Assembly: GCA_963708715.1 (NCBI GenBank)
Contig: CAVPSU010000001.1
Span: 558,001-622,000 of the forward strand
Reading direction: 5' to 3'
Length of the DNA: 64,000 nucleotides
Origin: DAIOEK01 sp963708715
GTDB taxonomy: Bacteria > Chloroflexota > Anaerolineae > Anaerolineales > Anaerolineaceae
Position 1 is the first letter of the stretch. Each line of letters begins with the position of its first letter. The position numbers were made by a program, and so were the translations under genes. Below are positions 27,094 to 34,797 of this stretch, in pieces. The notes beneath the pieces are model-generated. The model searched no databases. It saw nothing but the letters and a program-made list of their open reading frames with translations, and was not told the origin of the DNA.

Positions 27094-28437
27094 TCAATGT
27101 GATGTTTGCTGAACCGACCGCAGGAAATCAGTTTCCTGCCAGGGAAGTACAGTCCTAGGGTCGAATACCACTTTATCCGATTCGATGCGGGCAATGATTG
27201 GCGGGTCCAAGTCACGCAATTTTTTCATATACCCCTGGGGAGATTTTACGGTCAGGGCGAATAGGACGCTCGGAATTGTCTCTCCAGGTAGACTTCCTCC
27301 ACCTATAGTAGATTGTCCATCCAGCAGCTCGCCAAAACCCAGCAGGGTCTTCCATCGCTCAGCGGTTGCCCGTATATCTGATAGGGGATAAGAGATCATC
27401 TGCCAGATGGGAATGCATTTCTCAAATTCTGCTTTTCGATAATGGAGTAGGGTCGCCACAAGACCAGCTATACAAGTTTTATCGGCTCGAACTGCTCGAG
27501 CCAGCGGATGTTTGCGAACCTTATCAAGCAATACTTTCCGTCCCAAAATTATGCCGGCTTGTGGTCCGCCTAATAGCTTATCGCCAGAAAAGCAGACAAT
27601 ATCGGCACCAGCCTGGATAGATTCCTGTACCATTGGTTCATGTGCCAGACCATATCGTGAGCAATCTACCAGCGTACCTGATCCGAGGTCGTCTATCACC
27701 ACCCCACCGAATGAATGAGTTAATTCACAGATCTCTGGCAGGGTCGGTTCGGCCGTAAAACCGATAACTTTAAAGTTCGATGCATGAGCACGAATGACGA
27801 CTTGGGCACCTGATTGAAGGGCTTCACGATAATCATCCAGGTGAGCCCGGTTGGTCGTTCCAACCTCCAGCAATTTTGCACCGGATTGACGCATCACATC
27901 CGGAACCCGAAATCCACCACCGATTTCCACTAGCTGCGTGCGGGAAATGACAACTTGCTTCCGAGCCGCAAGAGCGGACAACACCAGAAGGACTGCTGCT
28001 GCATTGTTATTGACCACAAGTGACGCTTCCGCACCTGTTAGTTGGTGTAATAGATCTTCAGTATGTGCAGCTCGAGTTCCCCGTGATCCTGTTTGAAGAT
28101 CAAATTCAAGGTTGGAGTATCCTTTGGATACATATTCCATAGCATAGAGGGTCTCTCTGGATAATGGCGCTCGTCCAAGGTTGGTATGCAAGATGACGCC
28201 GGTTGCATTGATTACCGGTTTGAGAGTGATTGCTGTCCATTGAAGTAACAATTGGTGGGTTAGTCGGATGATTTCTGCATCGCCGGGAATACCGGTTATG
28301 GAATCGGATCGTATATCACCCAAAATCTGACGGAGAGCATCAATTGTCAGGTTACGTCCATATTCAAGAAGAATCGGTTGAAGAGGAGTAGATTGCAAAA
28401 CCTGTTCGACCGATGGGATATTTCGTAAATTCTTCAT
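27094..28437 (-). CDS. selA: L-seryl-tRNA(Sec) selenium transferase
   Basis: PLP enzyme that converts seryl-tRNA(Sec) to selenocysteinyl-tRNA(Sec) using selenophosphate. 447 residues, normal length. The N-terminal tRNA-binding domain is present; NATGVILHTNLGRAPLS, GSRGTR and the PLP lysine in CFSGDKLLGGPQAG (Lys287) are characteristic. The start overlaps the stop of the upstream membrane-protein gene (ATGA). selB, selD and tRNA-Sec are not in the window. A SelA-like paralogue with another role cannot be excluded, but the match is strong. Confidence 0.93.
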   Translation of the reverse strand: MKNLRNIPSVEQVLQSTPLQPILLEYGRNLTIDALRQILGDIRSDSITGIPGDAEIIRLTHQLLLQWTAITLKPVINATGVILHTNLGRAPLSRETLYAMEYVSKGYSNLEFDLQTGSRGTRAAHTEDLLHQLTGAEASLVVNNNAAAVLLVLSALAARKQVVISRTQLVEIGGGFRVPDVMRQSGAKLLEVGTTNRAHLDDYREALQSGAQVVIRAHASNFKVIGFTAEPTLPEICELTHSFGGVVIDDLGSGTLVDCSRYGLAHEPMVQESIQAGADIVCFSGDKLLGGPQAGIILGRKVLLDKVRKHPLARAVRADKTCIAGLVATLLHYRKAEFEKCIPIWQMISYPLSDIRATAERWKTLLGFGELLDGQSTIGGGSLPGETIPSVLFALTVKSPQGYMKKLRDLDPPIIARIESDKVVFDPRTVLPWQETDFLRSVQQTSH

Positions 28438-28907
28438 TCTGGCTTGTCTTCAGGCGGAAATATTCCCTCGTTTTGGACCAGCTCATCCGGTGTGCCGTTT
28501 TCCATCGGGCTCCAACGACTCTTCTCACGAAAACGGATCAGTCCTTCAATCACAACCAGACCTATTGCAATGACTACACCGATACCGGGTGTTAATATCC
28601 GGCCTAATTGCAACCAGGCAATCACACCTGAAAACACACCGATCCAGCAAGCCTGCCGGATAACAATAGGTGTATCAATAGGTGGGTAGCTTGGAAAACG
28701 TATATTTAGGAAAACGATCATAGGAAGACCGGTTCCTGTCATCGCCAAAGTGATGAAGAAAAAAAACAACCAGCGCGGTCCTAATGTCGGAAGTGTGCTG
28801 TTGATGAGGTAAAAAACTCCACCCCATCCTATCAAGGCAAGGAGGATGGAAAATGGAATGAACGAACGAAATGGGGGCAGTTTGCGTGGAATTGGGTTAT
28901 CTTCCAT
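28434..28907 (-). CDS. Small membrane protein of unknown function
   Basis: About 157 residues with four hydrophobic segments and an acidic C-terminal tail (about 125-157). Family not recognised. Several in-frame ATGs exist; 28907 is chosen because TATAAT lies 9 bases upstream on the minus strand, leaving almost no leader. It overlaps selA by 4 bases and is the first gene of the long minus-strand run to osmC. Confidence 0.6.
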   Translation of the reverse strand: MEDNPIPRKLPPFRSFIPFSILLALIGWGGVFYLINSTLPTLGPRWLFFFFITLAMTGTGLPMIVFLNIRFPSYPPIDTPIVIRQACWIGVFSGVIAWLQLGRILTPGIGVVIAIGLVVIEGLIRFREKSRWSPMENGTPDELVQNEGIFPPEDKPE

Positions 28908-28916
28908 ATGTAGATG

Positions 28917-28922
28917 ATTATA
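28917..28922 (-). promoter_or_regulatory. -10 box, near-leaderless promoter of the selA operon
   Basis: TATAAT on the minus strand, 9 bases before the ATG at 28907. No Shine-Dalgarno and no clear -35. Confidence 0.4.
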
Positions 28923-29039
28923 TCCCATCTTAGTTTGAGGTGAAAACAAGGCGAAAAGCGCAGCGAAAGATCGTCTTGAGCAGTAATTCATAAGCGCTAC
29001 AAATACCATATTAAAATAGGGTTATGTGCCGGAGATGCT

Positions 29040-30605
29040 ATGAATAATTTACGAGGTATGTTAATTCTTATAGTAGTTCCGATCCTGATTGCCGCCTGTT
29101 CGGGATTTACTGTCCGGTATGACCGGTCCACCCTTACTCCCGAAGATTCGAGAATATCTTCCTCCACTAATGGTGGAAGACTTCCGGAAGTTGTAGCACC
29201 TGCGAGTAAGATCTTTCCGTACGACTGGGAGGAGATTACCCCGTACCAGGCAAACCTGCGTTCAACAGAGCAGGAATCTCTTCTTCACTTGACAGGCTCA
29301 CCGCAATACCGAATCCATCTCAAGATTGATGAATCCTTACAAATAATTACTGGAAAACAGGAAGTTTTATATACCAATCAAGAGGAGATGGCACTTGATA
29401 GAATCATCTTCCGGATCTACCCATCGCTCTTTGGTTCCACAGTTAAGATAACCAACGTACAGGTCAATGGGGAGCAGGTTAATACCAGGGACGAACTGTC
29501 AATCCTATCCATTCCCCTGAAATCCAATCTGGAACCTGGTTACGCGGTTGTGGTTTCGCTTCAATTTGAGTATTCCATGCCCAGGGACGCTGCCAGTAAT
29601 TATAATATTTTCTCTTCCAGTGACGGATTGCTGACCCTGGCTCATTTCTATCCCATGCTCGCGGTGTATGATGACCTGGGTTGGCACACGGAGATCCCTG
29701 TTACCCGAGGCGACGTGACCTATACCGATGCCGGACTATACCTGGTGCGGATCGATGCACCAGCGCAAGTTACTTTGATTGCCAGCGGGACTCAGATTGC
29801 TCAGTCAAAAAATGGAAAAATGCAATCGGTCGAGTATGCAGCGGCACCTGCCCGTGATTTCTTCCTCTGTGCAGGGAAGGATCTGGTGCAGCAAACCCGC
29901 TGGATGGATGATGTGAAGATCAATAGTTATGCCCCAGCCCAATTCAAAGAGGGAAATAAGAAAGCACTCGATTCGGCTTCATTAGCAATTCAAACCATCT
30001 CCGGGATGGTCCGACCCTATCCGTATTCGGAATTTGATGTAATTGCCACTCTCACCAAGGCAGCGGGAGTGGAATATCCCGGGCTGACTGTTATCAATCA
30101 AGATATATATGATCCTGAAGCAGAATTCGGTGGGCTGTCGTCAGAAGTACTGTTGAGATCTGTCATCGTCCATGAGGTTGCTCACCAGTGGTTTTATAAT
30201 TTGGTGGGAAATGACCAGGTAAACGAGCCCTGGTTGGACGAATTTCTTTCGCAGTACATTACCTATCGGGTGTTCGCAAACTCATTTGGAAAACAGGGAA
30301 AGGATGACTACCTGGCTTCCTTCTATGATCGTTGGGATCGGGTGGACCGGGACAAGATCCCTATTGGATTGCCAGTTTCGGCGTATAGCGATGATGCTTA
30401 TAGCGGAATCATCTATGGCAGGGGGGCAATCTTTTTTGTCCAGTTGGAAAAACAGATCGGAACGAAAGTAATCGATCAATTTCTCCATGATTATACGGGT
30501 AGGTATAAATGGAAGATTGCAACAACAAATGAGATTCAGGCGGAAATGGAAGGGGCGTGTTCCTGCCGGTTAGATTCTCTATTTAAGGAGTGGATCCGCC
30601 CTTAA
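29040..30605 (+). CDS. M1-family metallopeptidase lipoprotein
   Basis: 521 residues. Signal peptide with lipobox PILIAAC, then an N-terminal beta domain, then a gluzincin catalytic domain. Zinc ligands are His378, His382 (HEVAHQ) and Glu401 in EPWLDEF, giving exact HExxH-x18-E spacing. GVEYPGLTVIN takes the place of the GAMEN substrate motif. Expected to be a surface aminopeptidase. GGAG lies 5 bases before the ATG. The C-terminus is short, lacking the ERAP1-like domain of large M1 enzymes. Confidence 0.9.
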   Translation: MNNLRGMLILIVVPILIAACSGFTVRYDRSTLTPEDSRISSSTNGGRLPEVVAPASKIFPYDWEEITPYQANLRSTEQESLLHLTGSPQYRIHLKIDESLQIITGKQEVLYTNQEEMALDRIIFRIYPSLFGSTVKITNVQVNGEQVNTRDELSILSIPLKSNLEPGYAVVVSLQFEYSMPRDAASNYNIFSSSDGLLTLAHFYPMLAVYDDLGWHTEIPVTRGDVTYTDAGLYLVRIDAPAQVTLIASGTQIAQSKNGKMQSVEYAAAPARDFFLCAGKDLVQQTRWMDDVKINSYAPAQFKEGNKKALDSASLAIQTISGMVRPYPYSEFDVIATLTKAAGVEYPGLTVINQDIYDPEAEFGGLSSEVLLRSVIVHEVAHQWFYNLVGNDQVNEPWLDEFLSQYITYRVFANSFGKQGKDDYLASFYDRWDRVDRDKIPIGLPVSAYSDDAYSGIIYGRGAIFFVQLEKQIGTKVIDQFLHDYTGRYKWKIATTNEIQAEMEGACSCRLDSLFKEWIRP

Positions 30606-30610
30606 TAGAG

Positions 30611-30640
30611 AAATGGAGACAGAAAAATCCGTCTCCATTT
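30611..30640. terminator. hairpin between convergent M1 and sortase-like genes
   Basis: Perfect 10-bp stem AAATGGAGAC/GTCTCCATTT with a 10-base loop (30621-30630). Probably acts in both directions, although the T-tracts are poor. Confidence 0.55.
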
Positions 30641-30661
30641 GAATATGTGCCATTCAGGTTT

Positions 30662-31315
30662 TTATGCTTCGAGAGGTTCTGCAACAATAAAGAGACGACC
30701 CCAGGATAATTCATCTTCGGCGGCGATACAGGTCTGTAGGACCAGGTGGGGATCGCCTTTGTAGATTTTTTCAAAAAGCTTCGTGGCAGTCAGTGTATCT
30801 TTTGTGGTTAGGTCCACAAATGTTGAGGTTGGGCTATTGGGTGAAAGCGCCTGATATTTTACAACACTGGTAATGATGTATTTCTTAAGGCTGCCATCCC
30901 CATAGACGATTGTGATAATGTCTTTTTCATTCAGCTTCGAGAAGTTGGAACCTGCGGCAAAGTTGTGTGCCAGGAGTCCTGTTGTTCCATATGTATCAGC
31001 CATTTGAAATTGGGTTGCAACACCGGCAACAGAGGAGACAAATCCATTATTTCCGGAAGGCTGCTGCATCACCCGCAGCGCCATGATATTCTCGACATAC
31101 ACGCCCCGGATCAGATCCTTGCCATCTTTGACGGCATCGACAAACTCGTGTAAGGCGGCAATTTGAGTTGTATTGGTGGTTATGGACTGGATATTTGTCG
31201 AACCCGGCGTTACCGGAATGAAATTTGCAGAGGTCACATTAAAAGAAAATAAACTGGTCAGAGAAAAGATTGCCAGTAAAAGTATTCGTGTAATTGCCAG
31301 GAAAATTTTTGCCAT
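30662..31315 (-). CDS. Sortase-like surface transpeptidase
   Basis: About 217 residues. N-terminal membrane segment (IFLAITRILLLAIFSLTSLF), then a sortase-type beta barrel. Putative catalytic residues are His in GLLAHNFAAG, Cys in HLVLQTCIA and Arg in SWGRLFIVA. It resembles class E/F-type sortases, which cleave a C-terminal sorting signal and join proteins to the wall or to each other; no LPxTG-type partner was seen nearby. The ATG at 31315 has AAGGA 4 bases upstream, and that site lies in a small self-complementary stretch (GTCC-TTAA-GGAC). The gene is preceded by a c-di-GMP riboswitch. Confidence 0.75.
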   Translation of the reverse strand: MAKIFLAITRILLLAIFSLTSLFSFNVTSANFIPVTPGSTNIQSITTNTTQIAALHEFVDAVKDGKDLIRGVYVENIMALRVMQQPSGNNGFVSSVAGVATQFQMADTYGTTGLLAHNFAAGSNFSKLNEKDIITIVYGDGSLKKYIITSVVKYQALSPNSPTSTFVDLTTKDTLTATKLFEKIYKGDPHLVLQTCIAAEDELSWGRLFIVAEPLEA

Positions 31316-31404
31316 CTCGTCCTTAAGGACAAGGGCAGCGCCGTTTGCTATCAGATAGGTCATAAGGGGATAAACAATCAAACCAATAACAAGACCATGT
31401 CTTC

Positions 31405-31484
31405 GGCGGCTTGGCAGTCATCGCTTCTCAGCTTTAGACCCATAGCTTTGCGGCCTCGGTTTTCACCGAGTGTGCCCTTATCGA
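31405..31484 (-). promoter_or_regulatory. c-di-GMP-I (GEMM-I) riboswitch
   Basis: On the minus strand the aptamer reads AAGGGCAC, then helix CTCGGT-GAAA-ACCGAG with a GNRA tetraloop, then the conserved GCCGCAAAGC, TATGGGTCTA, and the closing GATGACTGCCAAGCCGCC. These are the hallmark elements of the GEMM-I class, including tetraloop, receptor-side CGCAAAGC and P1 closure. The aptamer ends about 90 nt before the sortase-like ATG. A GTCC/GGAC hairpin over that gene's ribosome-binding site suggests translational output, but this is inference. Confidence 0.88.
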
Positions 31485-31746
31485 ACATCAGTTATAAAAG
31501 TGCTACCGATAAACTTCACTAACACGATTATAGGTTAGTTATTAGTAAGGTATTGCATATTAACCTTACAATCACCTTACAGGCCAACGATCCTGACAAA
31601 TTACCGTTATTCATCCTTTGTACAAGGGTTCCTAAATGGAGAAGATTAAAACCGAATGGAACAGGCTATAATTTGTATAATGCTCGATCGTAGATAATTG
31701 TGCATGTATCAGAAAGATAAAGATCTCTTGAAAGGATGGATTTGAT
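31485..31746. other. divergent intergenic region between riboswitch and fhs
   Basis: Candidate plus-strand -10 boxes for fhs are TATAAT at 31667-31672 and 31676-31681, without clear -35 elements. A minus-strand TATAAT near 31530-31535 could serve the riboswitch transcript. No other gene was seen. Confidence 0.4.
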
Positions 31747-33669
31747 ATGTCACCCAGCTCTCCGGATAAACGTCTTACATTTAATCCCACCCTGCTTCAT
31801 TTAATAAAACCTGTTCCATCAGATATTGAGATCGCCCAGGCAGCGACTCTCAAACCCATCCTGCAAGTTGCTGAGGAGATGGGTGTAATGCCAGACGAGT
31901 TGGAACTGTACGGTCCGTTCAAGGCAAAGGTCAAATTGGAAATACTCGACCGGTTAAAAGATCGTCCCAATGGGAAATATATTGATGTGACAGCTATCAC
32001 GCCAACACCACTGGGGGAGGGCAAAACAACCACCACAGTTGGACTGAGTCAGGCATTAGGTGCGCATCTGCAAAAAAGCGTAATCACCTGCATCCGCCAA
32101 CCAAGTCAGGGACCGACTTTCGGCATTAAGGGTGGCGCAGCAGGTGGCGGTTATAGTCAGGTCATTCCCATGGAAGACTTTAACCTTCACTTGACTGGAG
32201 ATATCCATGCCATCACCGCTGCCAATAACCTGTTAGCCGCAGCTATCGATGCGCGGATGCTGCACGAATCAGATGCCACTGACGAGCAATTGTTCAACCG
32301 ATTATGTCCGGTAGATAAGCAGGGCAATCGCAAATTTGGAAAAGGGTTGTTGGGTCGAGCGAAGAAACTGGGGATCACTAAAACCAATCCCAATGATTTG
32401 ACTCCCGAAGAGCGCAGGAAACTTTGCCGGTTGGATATTGATCCCGAAACCATCACCTGGAAACGGGTAATGGATACCTCAGACCGGTTCCTGCGCGGCA
32501 TCACTGTGGGGATGGGCGATGAAGAAAAAGGACACAATCGGGAGACCGGTTTCGATATCACCGTCGCCAGTGAGATCATGGCTGTCCTGGCTCTAACCAC
32601 CAGCCTGAAGGATATGCGCGAACGACTGGGCAAGATGGTCATAGGACTGAGCAGATCTGGCGAAGCCGTTTCCGCGGAAGATATGGGCATTGCCGGAGCT
32701 TTGACAGTGCTTATGCGTGACGCGATCAAACCCAACCTGATGCAAACACTTGAAGGAACACCCGTTTTTGTCCATGCTGGACCTTTCGCCAATATCGCGC
32801 ATGGCAACAGCTCCATCCTGGCAGATCAGATCGCCTTAAAGCTGGCTGATTATGTGGTGACCGAATCCGGTTTCGGCGCAGACATTGGCATGGAAAAATT
32901 CATGGATATTAAATGCCGCACATCCGGTCTGATTCCGAATGTGGTGGTGCTGGTTGCCACTGTCCGTGCCCTCAAGATGCATGGAGGCGGACCAAAAGTG
33001 GTTGCCGGAAAACCATTGGATGCAGCCTATACAGATGAAAATCTCGATCTACTCCGGGCAGGTGTACCCAATATGCAACATCACATTAAGATCGCCCGAA
33101 AATTCGGGGTTCCGGTTGTTGTTGCTGTCAACACGTTCTCCACGGATACTCCGGCCGAATTGGAACTGATCCGACAGGCTGCTATCGAAGCCGGGGCGGA
33201 AGATGCGGTCGTAGCCCGTCATTGGGGTGAAGGTGGTGCAGGCGCAGAAGACCTGGCAAAGGCTGTTGTAAATGCAGCAGAAAAACCAGCATCCTTCCAA
33301 TATCTTTATCCATTGGATAAATCGATCAAAGAAAAAATCCAGATAATCGCCCGCGAGGTTTATGGAGCGGATGGTGTGGATTATTCGCCCGAATCCGAGG
33401 AGCAGATTAAAGCGTATACGCGCCTGGGCTTTGATGGATTGCCGATCTGCATGGCGAAAACTCACCTTTCACTGACCGCAGATCCAACCATTAAAGGTGT
33501 GCCGACTGGATTCCGTATCCTGGTACGCGAGGTGCGCGCATCCGTTGGGGCAGGTTTCTTATATCCCCTACTGGGCAAGATGAGCACTATGCCCGGTCTG
33601 CCTACACGCCCGGCATTCTACGACATCGACCTCGATCTTGAAACCGGCAAGGTGATTGGGTTGTTCTAA
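31747..33669 (+). CDS. fhs: Formate--tetrahydrofolate ligase, long form
   Basis: Makes 10-formyl-THF from formate, THF and ATP in the cytoplasm, feeding purine synthesis or the Wood-Ljungdahl methyl branch. The P-loop TPLGEGKTTTTVGL is near residue 90. At 640 residues it is about 80 longer than the common bacterial enzyme (about 556) and includes RLDIDPETITWKRVMDTSDR, a segment typical of eukaryotic C1-THF synthases. An AAAGGA site precedes the ATG, somewhat distant. A strong terminator follows, so it is probably monocistronic. Confidence 0.96.
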   Translation: MSPSSPDKRLTFNPTLLHLIKPVPSDIEIAQAATLKPILQVAEEMGVMPDELELYGPFKAKVKLEILDRLKDRPNGKYIDVTAITPTPLGEGKTTTTVGLSQALGAHLQKSVITCIRQPSQGPTFGIKGGAAGGGYSQVIPMEDFNLHLTGDIHAITAANNLLAAAIDARMLHESDATDEQLFNRLCPVDKQGNRKFGKGLLGRAKKLGITKTNPNDLTPEERRKLCRLDIDPETITWKRVMDTSDRFLRGITVGMGDEEKGHNRETGFDITVASEIMAVLALTTSLKDMRERLGKMVIGLSRSGEAVSAEDMGIAGALTVLMRDAIKPNLMQTLEGTPVFVHAGPFANIAHGNSSILADQIALKLADYVVTESGFGADIGMEKFMDIKCRTSGLIPNVVVLVATVRALKMHGGGPKVVAGKPLDAAYTDENLDLLRAGVPNMQHHIKIARKFGVPVVVAVNTFSTDTPAELELIRQAAIEAGAEDAVVARHWGEGGAGAEDLAKAVVNAAEKPASFQYLYPLDKSIKEKIQIIAREVYGADGVDYSPESEEQIKAYTRLGFDGLPICMAKTHLSLTADPTIKGVPTGFRILVREVRASVGAGFLYPLLGKMSTMPGLPTRPAFYDIDLDLETGKVIGLF

Positions 33670-33710
33670 GGGAGAAAATAGAAAATAGAAAATTGAAATT
33701 ATTAATTGGG

Positions 33711-33745
33711 AACTGGTAACAGGAGACCTGTTACCAGTTTGTCTT
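33711..33745 (+). terminator. terminator of fhs
   Basis: Perfect 13-bp stem (33711-33723 with 33727-33739), AGA loop, tail TGTCTT. The minus-strand VOC gene converges on it. Confidence 0.8.
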
Positions 33746-33787
33746 ACTACTTACCCGTTACTGCTTTTCATTTCCACTTTCCAATTT

Positions 33788-34180
33788 CTACTTTCCAGTT
33801 ACTGATTTCAGGGTTTTACACCGCTCTTCCATCAATCCCACCAGATTATTATCGGGATCACGGATGAATGCCATCCACAATTCGTGGTCAGGCATATCCG
33901 CGATTTTGTGCGGACTATGCTCCGCGGCAGCTCCGCGCGATAGTACGGCGCGGTAGGCTTCATCCAATTGATCAGTCTTGAAGTACAGCACCGAGTTACC
34001 CGGGGGTGATTCCTCACCCTCAGGCTTGGTAAGCATGATGCGGACGCTGCCGGCTGACAAAAACGCCAGGTTCGGTCCGGCGCTAAATAGGAACTGCAAC
34101 CCCAATACTTCCCGGTAAAACTTCAGCGAGCGATCCACATCGCTAACTGTGATCGCAATCTGTCCAATCTCGTCGAGCAT
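33788..34180 (-). CDS. VOC-superfamily (glyoxalase-like) protein
   Basis: 130 residues, one vicinal-oxygen-chelate module pair. IAITVSDVDRSLKFYREVLG at the N-terminus and FIRDPDNNLVGLMEE near the C-terminus are typical. A metal-binding His/Glu set is only partly visible, so the reaction is unknown. It is the last gene of a loose minus-strand group with the acetyltransferase. Confidence 0.82.
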   Translation of the reverse strand: MLDEIGQIAITVSDVDRSLKFYREVLGLQFLFSAGPNLAFLSAGSVRIMLTKPEGEESPPGNSVLYFKTDQLDEAYRAVLSRGAAAEHSPHKIADMPDHELWMAFIRDPDNNLVGLMEERCKTLKSVTGK

Positions 34181-34278
34181 AGGCGTATCCCTTTTTTCTC
34201 AGGATAGCCTCTCGATCAACATTTCTCAAGGAGTTGTAATTGGTAATTGGTATCCGATCTCAGATCTCTGTTCCTTAC

Positions 34279-34773
34279 TCACTCCACTCCCACTTTTTTA
34301 CTGCGTCGTTCCATCAGGACAACATCACGCCACTGCCCGTTCAACTTGCCCAGTCGCTCACGCTTCCCCACCAGGCGGAAACCGCAGGTAAGGTGGAGGC
34401 GGATACTCGGTTCATTCTCCGCCAGGATGCCCGATTGCAGTGTCCAGATACCACCATCTTCCGAGTTTGTCACCAGCCGTTGCAAAAGTAGCCGGCCGTA
34501 CCCTTGTCCACGGGCGGATTGCGCCACGTAAACGCTTACCTCCCCGACCCCGGAATAGACACATCGGCTCGAGACCGGCGTCAATGCCGCCCAGCCAACC
34601 ACCTTGCTGCTGTCATCCAAGCCTACCACACGGCAGGTCTTCAAATGTCCCGCATCCCAATTCTCCCAATCGGGGGTTTCTGTTTCGAACGTGGCATTTT
34701 CTGTCGCGATCCCCTCTTCATAGATAGACCGGACAGCCGCCCAATCGTCAGAAGTCATCGCTCGAATGATCAT
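34279..34773 (-). CDS. GNAT acetyltransferase, phosphinothricin-acetyltransferase-like
   Basis: 164 residues. IRAMTSDDWAAVRSIYEEGI and ATFETETPDW at the N-terminus, acetyl-CoA-binding ARGQGYGRLLLQRL, and LHLTCGFRLVGKRERLGKL match the PAT-like subgroup that acetylates amino acids or analogues. Real substrate unknown. It lies 24 bases downstream of the DinG-type gene's stop on the opposite side of a short spacer and may be transcribed alone. Confidence 0.85.
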   Translation of the reverse strand: MIIRAMTSDDWAAVRSIYEEGIATENATFETETPDWENWDAGHLKTCRVVGLDDSSKVVGWAALTPVSSRCVYSGVGEVSVYVAQSARGQGYGRLLLQRLVTNSEDGGIWTLQSGILAENEPSIRLHLTCGFRLVGKRERLGKLNGQWRDVVLMERRSKKVGVE

Positions 34774-34797
34774 GGCATCACCATCCTAAAATAAGGT

